From: Rhizobium sp. ICMP 5592
Lineage (GTDB): Bacteria > Pseudomonadota > Alphaproteobacteria > Rhizobiales > Rhizobiaceae
Length of the DNA: 64,000 nucleotides
Assembly (NCBI RefSeq): GCF_009498525.1
Contig: NZ_QSNT01000002.1
Location: 930,001 to 994,000 of the forward strand
Direction: 5' to 3'
Shown here piece after piece: positions 9,139-17,387 of this stretch. Every line of letters begins with the position of its first letter. Within the stretch, counting starts at the first letter, position 1. Both the position numbers and the translations under genes were made by a program. The notes beneath the pieces are model-generated. The model saw only the letters and a program-made list of their open reading frames with translations, was not told the origin of the DNA and searched no databases.

Positions 9139-9969
9139 ATGTCATTTTTGGGTATTTCCGGAATGCAATATTCCGGTGGGTCGCTTTCCGGAGCACGCAT
9201 TCTCCTTGCGGAGGATTCGAATGTCTTTACGTCGATGATCAGCACGAAGCTGAAGGAACTCCTCGACATCGACATTGAAATCTGCCGCAACTTTGAGGAG
9301 TTGCAGCTTGCCTATGACAAATCGCCGGAGCCGATCCGGCTGGCGATTTCCAACATCAATCTGCCGGGCGCGGAAAAGGGTGAGGCGCTGGAGTATCTCA
9401 TCGATCTCAGCATCCCCACGATCGCCTTTACCGGCACTTTCCTTGCGGGCATGCGCGACGAGCTGATTGCCAAGGATGTTGTCGACTATATTCTCAAGGA
9501 CAATGTCTTTGCCGTCGATCTGCTGGTGGAATCGATCTGCCGCTTCCTCACCAATCATCGCCATCATGTGCTGATCGTCGACGACAGCGCCACGGCACGG
9601 GCATTGCTGTCCAGCCGCCTGAAACGTTATAATTTCCGCGTGAGCGTGGCGGAGAACGGCGCCAAGGCGTTGGAGATCCTCAAGGCCAACCGTGACATCG
9701 GTCTGATGGTCACCGATTACAACATGCCTGATATCGACGGCTTCGAGCTGACGCGCCGCATCCGGGCCAGCATCGGTTCGCATGAGCTGCGTATCATCGG
9801 CGTCTCGTCCTCCACCAATCGGCTCCTGTCGGCGCGTTTCCTCAAGGCCGGCGGCAACGACTTCATGCTGCGGCCGTTCATCGATGAGGAATTCTACTGC
9901 CGCGTGAACCAGAATCTCGACACGCTGCTGCAGATCCAGTCTGTGCGGCAGATCAGAATGAGTGCCTGA
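9139..9969 (+). CDS. Tandem receiver-domain protein (REC-REC), first receiver degenerate
   Basis: 276 residues with two response-regulator receiver domains. The first (about 18-135) has the acidic pair (LLAEDS) but Asn72 (SNINLPG) in place of the phospho-acceptor Asp, so it probably cannot be phosphorylated. The second (about 142-262) is complete, with VDD, the acceptor Asp193 in VTDYNMPD, and a late Lys in FLKAGGNDF. No output domain is present. The closest relative in the window is the next gene, which has the same two receivers plus GGDEF. It probably acts as a single-domain-type adaptor or phosphate sink in a signalling path shared with that cyclase; this is inference. Confidence 0.88.
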   Translation: MSFLGISGMQYSGGSLSGARILLAEDSNVFTSMISTKLKELLDIDIEICRNFEELQLAYDKSPEPIRLAISNINLPGAEKGEALEYLIDLSIPTIAFTGTFLAGMRDELIAKDVVDYILKDNVFAVDLLVESICRFLTNHRHHVLIVDDSATARALLSSRLKRYNFRVSVAENGAKALEILKANRDIGLMVTDYNMPDIDGFELTRRIRASIGSHELRIIGVSSSTNRLLSARFLKAGGNDFMLRPFIDEEFYCRVNQNLDTLLQIQSVRQIRMSA

Positions 9970-10167
9970 CATGTTGGAGGGGGAGAGCCATGACTGTTCA
10001 ATCAAGGAAAATATGAAGATAATTCATCTTTTTCATAAGATTTGTACAATCTATGGTTCTGCTTTCTTCACAAATCCTGTTCACGATGGGATCGATAGCA
10101 CTGTCGTTTCGTTCGCAATAGCGATGACGAACAGGCAGTGCCAGGCGGTTCGGAGGGCGTGAAAGAA

Positions 10168-11499
10168 ATGGTGGTCCGCGTGGATTTCCTCAGTGATGGC
10201 CCTGGTCATCGCCGTGGCAGCCAGGAGATACTTCTGGTGGAAGATTCACGCATGTTTTCCGCCGTCCTCGGCCACCGCTTCCAAACAGAACTTGGACTTA
10301 ATGTCACCCACTGCGCTTCGTTAAAGCAACTGAATGAAGTGCTCGCGGTGAGCGAGCATGGTTTCACCATGGCGGTGGTCGACCTTAACCTGCCGGATTC
10401 GCCGCATGGCGAAGCGCTGGATGTCGCCATCGCTCACGATATTCCGTCAATCGTCTTCACCGCGTCCTTCGATGTGGCGATGCGCAGCCGCATCATGGAG
10501 CGGCGCATTGTCGACTACGTCCTGAAGGACAATGAATTCGCCCTTGATAATCTCGTCTCTTCCGTGAGACGCGCCATCGCCAACCGCAGCACGCGCGTGC
10601 TGGTGGTGGACGACATGCCGTCGGCCCGGCGCGTGCTGGTCGAGATTCTGGAGGCGCAGCAGTTCAAGGTCGTTGAAGCCGGCTCCGGCGTCGAAGCTCT
10701 GTCGGTGCTTGAGGGATACAGCGATATCGAAATGGTGCTCACCGACTATCATATGCCCGACATGAATGGTCAGGAGCTGACGCGGCGCATTCGCCATCGC
10801 TTCGGATCGGATCGGATGCGTGTCGTCGGCGTCTCCTCTTCGAATGATCGGCTGCTTTCTGCGGCCTTCCTCAAGGCCGGCGCCAACGACTTCATCTACC
10901 GCCCATTCGTGGAGGAAGAGCTGCAGTGCCGCATTGCGCTCAATGTCGAGACATTGTTGCAGCTCAAGCAGTTGCGCGTTTTGGCGGCGAGCGACTATTT
11001 GACCGGGCTCTACAACAGGCGGTACTTCTACGATCAGGGTCCGAGGATCGTGAATGAGTGCCTGCGCCGTCAACGACCGAGTTCGGTCGCAATTCTCGAT
11101 ATCGATCACTTCAAGAAGCTGAACGACACCTACGGTCACGAAATCGGCGATCAGGTGCTGAAGGCGGTCGCCGACCGGCTGAGGTCCCTGTTCGAAGGCA
11201 GTGATAATCTGTTGTCCCGGCTCGGTGGCGAGGAGTTCGCCATTCTCTTCACGGAGATGGATTCACGCGCCGCCACCGCCATTTGCGACGATGTGCGCGT
11301 CAGTCTCTCGAATCTGAAGGTCAATGCCGACGATGAGGAATTGTCGGTGACCGTATCGATCGGCGTAGCGGAGATCGCTGGCTACGAGGCATTCGAGAAT
11401 TATCTCAACGCCGCCGACCAGTTTCTCTACATGGCCAAGCACAATGGTCGAAACCAGGTCTATTCCGACTTCAAGATGACGAAAGAAGCGGCCGAATAG
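10168..11499 (+). CDS. Diguanylate cyclase with two receiver domains (REC-REC-GGDEF)
   Basis: 443 residues. REC1 carries acceptor Asp72 (VVDLNLPD) and REC2 carries Asp193 (LTDYHMPD). The GGDEF domain follows from about residue 275, with DYLTGLYNRRYF, ILDIDHFKKLND and the active-site motif GGEEF at 353-357. No RxxD inhibitory site is seen at the usual place before the motif (EGSD...). The layout is PleD-like: phosphorylation should dimerise the protein and start c-di-GMP synthesis. The ATG at 10168 has GGAGGG about 10 bases upstream; GTG codons at 10138 and 10159 are less well placed. Confidence 0.9.
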   Translation: MVVRVDFLSDGPGHRRGSQEILLVEDSRMFSAVLGHRFQTELGLNVTHCASLKQLNEVLAVSEHGFTMAVVDLNLPDSPHGEALDVAIAHDIPSIVFTASFDVAMRSRIMERRIVDYVLKDNEFALDNLVSSVRRAIANRSTRVLVVDDMPSARRVLVEILEAQQFKVVEAGSGVEALSVLEGYSDIEMVLTDYHMPDMNGQELTRRIRHRFGSDRMRVVGVSSSNDRLLSAAFLKAGANDFIYRPFVEEELQCRIALNVETLLQLKQLRVLAASDYLTGLYNRRYFYDQGPRIVNECLRRQRPSSVAILDIDHFKKLNDTYGHEIGDQVLKAVADRLRSLFEGSDNLLSRLGGEEFAILFTEMDSRAATAICDDVRVSLSNLKVNADDEELSVTVSIGVAEIAGYEAFENYLNAADQFLYMAKHNGRNQVYSDFKMTKEAAE

Positions 11500-11507
11500 G
11501 CCGCTTC
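11485..11507 (+). terminator. Hairpin overlapping the stop codon of the diguanylate cyclase gene
   Basis: Perfect 9-bp stem GAAGCGGCC/GGCCGCTTC with loop GAATA, followed by TATTGG. The TAG stop lies inside it. It sits between convergent genes and could serve both. Confidence 0.6.
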
Positions 11508-11532
11508 TATTGGCAGGTATGAAGGATGGGTA

Positions 11533-12567
11533 TCAGACGACGACGCCGGTGCGATTGCTCGACATGGTGAGCTTGCGTTCGGCACGCTCTTGCTGCGGTG
11601 AGCGATTGTAGAGTTCGCGATAACACTTGGAGAAGTGTGAGGCGGAGACGAAGCCGCAGGCAACCGCCACTTCCACGACCGGCATGGACGACTGCACCAG
11701 CAGGTGGCGGGCGCGATCAAGGCGGATCTCGAGATAGTAGCGAGCCGGCGAACGGCCCATTTCCTGGCGGAAGAGGCGTTCGATCTGGCGGCGAGAGAGA
11801 CCGGCATCGTCGGCGATCTCAAGCAGCGACAGCGGCTCGGCGAGATTGCTTTCCATCAGTTCGATGATCGACAGCACCTTGGCGTTCTGGACGCCGAGAC
11901 GGGCACGCAGCGGCAGGCGCTGGCGGTCGTGCGGGCTGCGGACGCGATCGGTCAATTGCTGCTCGCAGACGCGGTTGACGAGGTTCTCGCCAAAATCCTG
12001 ACCGATCAGGTTCAGCATCATGTCGAGCGAAGCCGTACCGCCAGCACAGGTATAGAGATTGCTGTCGACCTCATAGAGATCGGCATAGACTTCCGCCTGC
12101 GGGAAGGTCTCGGAAAAGCCGGGGAGGTTTTCCCAGTGGATGGCGCAGCGCTTGCCGTTCAGGAGACCTGCCTGGGCGAGCACATGCGCGCCCGTACAGA
12201 GGCTGCCGACTGCAACGCCGCGATTGTAGGTCTCGCGCAGCCAGGCATTGACCGACTTGTTGTTGAACTCCTCGACATAAATGCCCGAACAGACGAGCAC
12301 CATGTTCGGCCGGTTCTCGCCGCCGAGATAGCGGCGCTCATCGGCGAGCGCCGAATTGACCTCGAGGCCGATGCCGCTGGAAGAATAGACCTTCTGACCG
12401 TCGGTCGAGGCGAGCCGCCAGGAGTAGGCGGGATAACCCAACATACGGTTGGCGATGCGCAGCGTTTCAACCGCCGCGGAAAACGGCAGCATGGTAAAAT
12501 GGGGTACGAGAAAGAAAACCAGGGAACGCGTCTTAATCGGAGTCTTGCTCATATCGGGAAAATCCAT
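11533..12567 (-). CDS. GlxA-family AraC-type transcriptional regulator
   Basis: 344 residues from the ATG at 12567. Residues about 10-200 form a DJ-1/PfpI (class I glutamine amidotransferase-like) domain with the nucleophile-elbow segment VGSLCTGAHVLAQAG. The C-terminal about 100 residues are an AraC/XylS double helix-turn-helix (LLEIADDAGLSRRQIERLFRQEMGRSPARYYLEIRLDRARHLL, then VAVACGFVSASHFSKCYRELY). GlxA relatives in Rhizobium regulate amine or betaine catabolism, such as the GbdR type, but this gene is not next to an obvious target. The open frame extends to 12654, and the ATG at 12552 is another possible start. Confidence 0.85.
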   Translation of the reverse strand: MDFPDMSKTPIKTRSLVFFLVPHFTMLPFSAAVETLRIANRMLGYPAYSWRLASTDGQKVYSSSGIGLEVNSALADERRYLGGENRPNMVLVCSGIYVEEFNNKSVNAWLRETYNRGVAVGSLCTGAHVLAQAGLLNGKRCAIHWENLPGFSETFPQAEVYADLYEVDSNLYTCAGGTASLDMMLNLIGQDFGENLVNRVCEQQLTDRVRSPHDRQRLPLRARLGVQNAKVLSIIELMESNLAEPLSLLEIADDAGLSRRQIERLFRQEMGRSPARYYLEIRLDRARHLLVQSSMPVVEVAVACGFVSASHFSKCYRELYNRSPQQERAERKLTMSSNRTGVVV

Positions 12568-12853
12568 GCTCCAGGACCATTGCGTATACCTTGCGTCAAA
12601 TGCGTCGGCTCGATGGTCTAATAGCGACATTGGCATGGATAATAGCGGCCGCAAAGAGATATTTGCGCTGGCTCATTAAAATTGCCGGAGGAAAGAAAGC
12701 AGGCCGGGCAGCCAAGCAATTCCCTTAGATGGCCAAATATATATGGGGATCACAATCAAGATAAAAGAAAAGCGGGCTTGCAGTCGCCAAATGTTCGAAA
12801 GGCGACACTCGTTTCGGTTGAGCGTCGCCTTTCGGATTTGGAGGCTTTCACAA
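12568..12853. other. Intergenic region between the GlxA-family and DUF1127 genes
   Basis: About 285 bases without a convincing gene. It contains the upstream region of the GlxA-family gene, an AT-rich stretch near 12735-12775 and the hairpin at 12797-12833. No small-RNA homologue could be recognised by eye. Confidence 0.4.
12797..12833 (-). terminator. Hairpin downstream of the DUF1127 gene
   Basis: Perfect 10-bp stem GAAAGGCGAC/GTCGCCTTTC with an additional CTC/GAG pairing inside the loop. It lies just beyond the stop of the DUF1127 gene. No long T run follows on either strand, so it may be a terminator or an RNA-stabilising hairpin. Confidence 0.5.
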
Positions 12854-13060
12854 TCATTGCGTAGCCTTCGGATTCTTGGTTTCGTTGATGGCAGGCCAGC
12901 CTAGATCCTTGCGCATGTCATCCGAGAGGGACGCAAGCTCGCGCTCGGAGCGCCATTGCTGCCAACGGTCGGCAATTCGCGTGATAAAGGGTACAAAACC
13001 ACTGCCCGACGGAGGTGTGCCCCGCGTCCCGCCAGTGTCTCTATAGGTAATCGTCGTCAT
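12854..13060 (-). CDS. DUF1127 small protein
   Basis: 68 residues. The C-terminal half has the DUF1127 pattern: WRSERELASLSDDMRKDLGWP, an Arg-rich amphipathic helix followed by the LSDxxLxDLG motif. The ribosome site is AAAGGAA ahead of the ATG. Small DUF1127 proteins in Rhizobiales are known targets of the VtlR/LsrB-type LysR regulator and influence RNA turnover and phosphate or carbon balance. Such a LysR gene lies 440 bases away. The upstream promoter at 13116-13144 closely matches the one for the neighbouring small gene. Confidence 0.88.
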   Translation of the reverse strand: MTTITYRDTGGTRGTPPSGSGFVPFITRIADRWQQWRSERELASLSDDMRKDLGWPAINETKNPKATQ

Positions 13061-13115
13061 TTCCAGGTTCCTTTCGGTTTTTTAGATGCCCGAAAGGTCG
13101 CGACCTTTACGAGCT

Positions 13116-13144
13116 AATATGGGACTGCTTCACGCATCAATCAA
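13116..13144 (-). promoter_or_regulatory. Predicted promoter of the DUF1127 gene
   Basis: On the minus strand a TTGATT (-35) is followed after exactly 17 bases by CATATT (-10), within the longer word CCATATTAGC. The same word with the same spacing precedes the neighbouring small gene (13426-13454). The promoter overlaps the 3-prime end of that gene. A perfect 16-base palindrome (AAAGGTCGCGACCTTT) lies just downstream, in the leader. Confidence 0.6.
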
Positions 13145-13382
13145 GCGAATAGATCTTATAGCTGCCATGAGTATTATTGAACGATGGAGCTTTCGCGGGC
13201 TTTCGTTCGTGGGCCGACAGCATCCGATCCGGCGGCAAGCCGCGTGCGTTGACATCATCGATCAGGTGCGCCGGAAAGCGTGCCACGATCTCATCAAGTG
13301 TGTGCTGTGCCGTCTGCCTGATGACGCGGACACGCATGAGGTTGAACAGGCGAGATGCCTCGTAAAGTACCGTGCCAGCCAT
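13137..13382 (-). CDS. Small Arg-rich helical protein, divergent DUF1127-like
   Basis: 81 residues from the ATG at 13382, which has GGAG seven bases upstream. The middle segment, RVIRQTAQHTLDEIVARFPAHLIDDVNARGL, follows the helix-turn pattern of DUF1127 proteins (Arg-rich helix, then a D-xx-x-GL turn), but the match is weaker than for the neighbour at 12854. No signal peptide or cysteine is present. It is transcribed divergently from the LysR gene, with the predicted promoter at 13426-13454. A longer open frame to 13619 exists but runs back into the LysR gene and is unlikely. Confidence 0.7.
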   Translation of the reverse strand: MAGTVLYEASRLFNLMRVRVIRQTAQHTLDEIVARFPAHLIDDVNARGLPPDRMLSAHERKPAKAPSFNNTHGSYKIYSLD

Positions 13383-13425
13383 GATGATTGCTCCTTTTCG
13401 GCTGTCTATCCATTTCGTTAGGGCT

Positions 13426-13454
13426 AATATGGTCCCTCGTTGACATTCAGACAA
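13426..13454 (-). promoter_or_regulatory. Predicted promoter of the 81-residue small gene
   Basis: On the minus strand a TTGTCT (-35) and a CATATT (-10) are separated by 17 bases, with the word CCATATTAGC as in the promoter at 13116-13144. The divergent LysR gene begins at 13502, so its regulator could bind in this 50-base interval and control both directions. Confidence 0.6.
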
Positions 13455-13501
13455 ACGAAATGATATGGTGCTTAGGATCAGAAAAATTGAAGGATGCCGA
13501 T

Positions 13502-14401
13502 ATGACCGTACCGTTTCGCCGGCCCATACCGTTGCTCGACAATGAAGTTCTGCGCACCTTTGTCGCCATCGCCGAGACCGGTAATTTCTCCACAGCCGCC
13601 GATGCGGTCTTTCGCACACCGTCGGCCGTCTCCATGCAGATCAAGAAGCTGGAAGAGCAGCTTGGCGTGACGCTGTTCCTGCGCGATGCTCGCTCGGTCA
13701 GCCTGACGCAGCATGGCGAAATGCTGCTTTCCTACGCGCGCAACATCCTGGCCTTGTCGAATGAAGCCGTATCGCGTTTCATCATGCCCGAGCTCAGTGG
13801 CGTCGTGCGCCTCGGTGCGCCGGATGATATTGGCGAGCGGCTGCTGCCGACCATCCTGAAGAGCTTTTCGGAGAGCTATCCCGGCATCATGGTCGATGTC
13901 GTCGTGGATATGAGCCTCCAGCTGAAGAAGCGCATCGAGGAGCAGCGTCTGGATCTCGCGCTGATCAATTGCGCGACGCGGCCTTTCCCGACGGACGGCG
14001 AGGTGATCTTTACGGAGCGTCTCGTCTGGGCGGGCGCCAAGTGTGGCACGGCCTATCGGCGCGATCCTTTGCCGATCTCGATTTGGGAAGACGGTTGCAT
14101 CTGGCGGTCGGAAGCATTGGCGCAATTGGAACGGCACAAGCGCCCTTACCGTGTCTCCTATCTCAGCGCTCATACGATGGCGCAGCGCGCGGCTATCGTC
14201 TCCGATCTCGCGGTGGCGCCGTTTCCGCGCTCCTACATTGGTGAGGATATGGAGATCCTCGGGCCGAATGAAGGGCTGCCGGAACTCACCTCCTTCGACA
14301 TTCGCCTGCTGACGGCATCGCAAATGACGGGTCCGATGAAGGCGGTGGCCGATAGCATCCGGCAGGCATTCGTGGAAATCGGGCGAAAAATGGCCGCGTA
14401 G
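13502..14401 (+). CDS. LysR-type regulator of the VtlR/LsrB type
   Basis: 299 residues. The N-terminal winged helix (about 10-70) reads LRTFVAIAETGNFSTAADAVFRTPSAVSMQIKKLEEQLGV. The effector domain contains GVVRLGAPDDIGERLLPTILKSFSESYPGI and SISIWE-type (LPISIWEDGCIWR) segments, which I recognise from the VtlR (Brucella) and LsrB (Sinorhizobium) group. Those proteins control the AbcR small RNAs and DUF1127 genes, and link to oxidative stress and envelope changes. The two small genes divergent from it fit this. The start ATG has GAAGGA upstream. Whether this is the LsrB orthologue or a paralogue is unclear, as no trxB or AbcR sequence is seen nearby. Confidence 0.85.
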   Translation: MTVPFRRPIPLLDNEVLRTFVAIAETGNFSTAADAVFRTPSAVSMQIKKLEEQLGVTLFLRDARSVSLTQHGEMLLSYARNILALSNEAVSRFIMPELSGVVRLGAPDDIGERLLPTILKSFSESYPGIMVDVVVDMSLQLKKRIEEQRLDLALINCATRPFPTDGEVIFTERLVWAGAKCGTAYRRDPLPISIWEDGCIWRSEALAQLERHKRPYRVSYLSAHTMAQRAAIVSDLAVAPFPRSYIGEDMEILGPNEGLPELTSFDIRLLTASQMTGPMKAVADSIRQAFVEIGRKMAA

Positions 14402-14505
14402 GGGCAAAGCCCAATCACGCAGCATGACAGAATTTGACGAAAGTGGTTTTTCACTGTGTCGCGACAAGCGCGTAAGCTCTATCGCTGGTCGCAGGGGAGA
14501 TTGCC

Positions 14506-14967
14506 ATGCCAAAGGTTGATATAATTGCCGTGCCGGAACGCAAAGGCACGGGCTATCCGCCGCAATTCAACGCGCTCAGTGCCGGACGTATCCGTCAACG
14601 GCTGGGCGACGCCGGCGGGATCACGGATTTCGGGGTCAATCTCACACGCCTGCCGCCAGGCAATTGGTCGAGCCAGCGTCATTGGCATTCGCATGAAGAC
14701 GAATTCGTCTATGTGCTCGAAGGTGAGCTGGTGCTTGTCGAGGATGATGGTGAGACGATGCTGCGCGCCGGTGATTGCGCGGCCTTTCCGAAAGGCACCG
14801 GCAATGGCCATCATATGATCAACAGATCGGGCGCGACGGCCGTCTATCTCGAAATCGGCTCGCGCCAGCCTGCCGATGTCACCACCTGCTCGGACATCGA
14901 CATGATGAGCACCAATGCCGATGGTCGGTTCGTGCATAAGGACGGCACGGTCTATCCAGAGTCTTGA
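14506..14967 (+). CDS. Cupin-domain protein
   Basis: 153 residues with a single beta-barrel cupin fold. Motif 1 is RHWHSHEDEFVYVLEGELVLVEDDGE (HxH...E...G) and motif 2 is GDCAAFPKGTGNGHHMINRSG (G...P.G..H..N). The metal-binding His and Glu residues are present. Rhizobial relatives are annotated only as cupin proteins and no substrate can be assigned. The gene is convergent with the corrinoid-activating protein gene and separated from it by 15 bases. Confidence 0.85.
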   Translation: MPKVDIIAVPERKGTGYPPQFNALSAGRIRQRLGDAGGITDFGVNLTRLPPGNWSSQRHWHSHEDEFVYVLEGELVLVEDDGETMLRAGDCAAFPKGTGNGHHMINRSGATAVYLEIGSRQPADVTTCSDIDMMSTNADGRFVHKDGTVYPES

Positions 14968-14982
14968 GTTGCGGACCAGCAA

Positions 14983-17028
14983 TTATTCCCGGCTGCGGCG
15001 ACGTCTGCGGCCGCCACCTTCGCCGCCGGCATCGTCGGCGGACTGCTTGCGTTCCGGCAGAGTCACGACCCTGGACAGTTCCGGGAAAGCATCGACCTTG
15101 TTCGGCAGCGCCATGGCGTAGACGAAATGCTCCTGAAACTTTGATTCAAGCGCCGTCTCTATCTTCTCGATTTTGCTGACAGTTTCCTCGATCTCGCGGC
15201 GATAGCCGCGATTGAGGAGTGCCATGCGCGCGCCGGTGCCGGCGGCGTTGCCGACCGCTTTTACCTTGTCGAGCGCGCAGTCCGGGATCAGGCCCAGCAC
15301 CATCGCATATTTCGGATCGATGAAGGTGCCGAAGGCGCCGGCAAGGCCGATGCGGTCGACGTGACCGATGCCTTGCTTGTCCATCAGGAGTTTGACGCCG
15401 GCATAAAGCGCGGCCTTGGCAAGCTGGATGGCGCGCACGTCGTTCTGGGTCACCGTAATACGCTGTTCGCCGTCGCGCAGCAGATAGGAATAGGTGCGGC
15501 CGTTCTGCAGGATGCGCGGCGAGCGCGCCATCATGCCGCCGTCGACCACGCCATCCTCGGAGATAATACCGGCGAGGAACATTTCGGCGACGACTTCGAT
15601 GATGGCCGAGCCACAGATGCCGGTGACGCCGACCGTTGCGGCGGCTTCAGTAAAACCCGGTTCATCCGACCACGGTTCGATACCGATGACGCGGTAGCGC
15701 GGCTCGAGCGTCACGGGGTCGATGCGTACGCGCTCGATAGCGCCCGGAGCTGCGCGCTGGCCACTGGAAATCTCAGCACCTTCGAAGGCCGGGCCGGTGG
15801 GCGAGGAGGCGGCGACGACGCGCTGGCGGTTGCCAAGCACAATTTCGGCATTGGTGCCGATATCGACCAGCAGCATCATCTCGTCCTGCCGGTGGGGGCC
15901 TTCGGCCAGCGTCGCAGCAGCGGCGTCGGCGCCGACATGGCCGGCGATGCAGGGCAGCATATAGACACGCGTGCCCGTATTCATCGGCAGGCCGACTTCG
16001 GCCGAGGTCAGGTGCACCGCGCCGGACACGGCAAGCGCAAAGGGCGCGCCGCCAAGCTCGGTCGGGTCGATGCCGAGAAAGAGGTGATGCATGATCGGGT
16101 TGCCGACGAAAACGGCGTCGAGAATGTCCTGGCGCGACACGCCGCCATCGGCGCAGACCTTGTCGATCAGCCCGTTCAGGGCTTCGCGCACGGCATTGGT
16201 CATCGCGCCCCGTCCGTCCGGATTCATCATCACGTAGGAGACGCGGCTCATCAGATCCTCGCCGAAGCGGATCTGCGGGTTGGATGTGCCCGCCGACGCC
16301 ACCGTGCGGCCCGACAGCAGCGAGGAGAGATGCATGGCGATCGTGGTCGAGCCGATATCGCAGGCGATGCCATAGGCTTCGTTCTTCAGGCCCGGATAGA
16401 GCGCTATCAGGCGAGGGGGATCGCTCTCATGATCCCTGTGGATCGCGGCAGTGACCTTCCATTCGCCCTTGCGCAGGATCGACTGCACCTGCGGGATGAT
16501 GTGAAAATCGACTTCCAGATTGTCGTATTTCCAGTCGGCGGCCAATGCCGCCTTCAGCCGGTCGAGATCACCTGTCGGCTTGTGCATGTCCGGCTCTTCG
16601 ACCTCGACGTAGCACATGTGCACGGCGGTATCGCGGGCGATAATGCGCTCGTCGACGGCCTTGCGGACCACCTGCGCATTGATCACCGTATCCTGTGGCA
16701 CGTCGATGACGAGATCGCCCTGGATCAGCGCGGAGCAGGAGAGGCGGCGCCCATCCGGCAGGTCGCGAACCTCGGCATAGCGCTTTTCCTTCGGGCCGAT
16801 CGGCGAGAGATGGTTGTTGGCGGAGACGATCTTGTGCTTGGCAAAATTGCCTTCCTGCACGGAGATCTGACAACGCCCGCAGGTCGCGCGGCCACCGCAG
16901 ACGCTCTCGACATAAACGCCAAGCTGCCTTGCCGCCTCCAGCACCGGCGTGCCGACCGCGAAACGGCCGCGCTTTCCGGAAGGCATGAAGAGGACGAGGG
17001 GATTCGTGCTGTCGCCGGCTTGAGCCAC
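14983..17028 (-). CDS. ASKHA-domain corrinoid-activating protein with N-terminal [2Fe-2S] ferredoxin (RACo-like)
   Basis: 681 residues. The N-terminal domain (about 10-115) has the plant-type ferredoxin motif C44-x5-C50-x2-C53 and a fourth Cys at 98. The rest is the ASKHA ATPase (DUF4445), with YGIACDIGSTTIAMHL, MLLVDIGTNAEIVLGN and GLAGAFGTFIDP segments. Proteins of this type (RACo) use ATP and an electron to bring an oxidised Co(II) corrinoid protein back to Co(I). It lies at the end of the same-strand run containing the methyl-H4folate methyltransferase and MetF/MetV-like genes, and its likely client is the corrinoid protein at 21551-22252. The C-terminus ends in a short Arg-rich tail. Confidence 0.88.
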   Translation of the reverse strand: MAQAGDSTNPLVLFMPSGKRGRFAVGTPVLEAARQLGVYVESVCGGRATCGRCQISVQEGNFAKHKIVSANNHLSPIGPKEKRYAEVRDLPDGRRLSCSALIQGDLVIDVPQDTVINAQVVRKAVDERIIARDTAVHMCYVEVEEPDMHKPTGDLDRLKAALAADWKYDNLEVDFHIIPQVQSILRKGEWKVTAAIHRDHESDPPRLIALYPGLKNEAYGIACDIGSTTIAMHLSSLLSGRTVASAGTSNPQIRFGEDLMSRVSYVMMNPDGRGAMTNAVREALNGLIDKVCADGGVSRQDILDAVFVGNPIMHHLFLGIDPTELGGAPFALAVSGAVHLTSAEVGLPMNTGTRVYMLPCIAGHVGADAAAATLAEGPHRQDEMMLLVDIGTNAEIVLGNRQRVVAASSPTGPAFEGAEISSGQRAAPGAIERVRIDPVTLEPRYRVIGIEPWSDEPGFTEAAATVGVTGICGSAIIEVVAEMFLAGIISEDGVVDGGMMARSPRILQNGRTYSYLLRDGEQRITVTQNDVRAIQLAKAALYAGVKLLMDKQGIGHVDRIGLAGAFGTFIDPKYAMVLGLIPDCALDKVKAVGNAAGTGARMALLNRGYRREIEETVSKIEKIETALESKFQEHFVYAMALPNKVDAFPELSRVVTLPERKQSADDAGGEGGGRRRRRSRE

Positions 17029-17031
17029 GGA

Positions 17032-17385
17032 TCAGCCTTTCTGTTTGCTGAGGCGGCGCACGTTCGAACGAACACGCTTGCTATAGGGCTTCACGGTGGC
17101 TTGGGCGATTGCATCGGCGGCGCGGCTCGATGAGACGCGACCACCCGTTGCCATTGCCGTCATTGCCGCGATGCCCTGTTGAGCGAGAGCCATATTGGTT
17201 GCAGTCGCACTTTCGGCCGCGGCCATCATCTTCTCGGAGACCATGCGATTGATTTCCGTGGAATTCACGCCACCGCCCGTAATGGCCGTCATCCACATCT
17301 GCGACAGGCGCATGGAGATCACCATGGGGGCTTGAAACCATAATGTGGCGAGGTCGTCGGAAAGCTTCTGGCTTGGATAGGTCAT
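17032..17385 (-). CDS. Conserved small protein of the corrinoid methyltransferase locus, function unknown
   Basis: 117 residues from the ATG at 17385, with GAGGGAA upstream and only two bases after the methyltransferase stop, so the two are probably translated together. It is rich in Ala, Met, Ser and Thr and predicted helical (LATLWFQAPMVISMRLSQMWM, then MMAAAESATATNMALAQQGIAAMTAMA), with a basic C-terminus. It superficially resembles phasin-type amphipathic helices. No cysteine or catalytic motif is seen. Its position between RACo-like and methyltransferase genes suggests a structural or accessory role in demethylation. Confidence 0.75.
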   Translation of the reverse strand: MTYPSQKLSDDLATLWFQAPMVISMRLSQMWMTAITGGGVNSTEINRMVSEKMMAAAESATATNMALAQQGIAAMTAMATGGRVSSSRAADAIAQATVKPYSKRVRSNVRRLSKQKG

Positions 17386-17387
17386 GA

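Noticed and set aside
15361..17133. 590-codon plus-strand frame opposite the RACo-like gene
   Set aside because: No domain or ribosome site; low-complexity His/Arg/Gly composition typical of a shadow frame.
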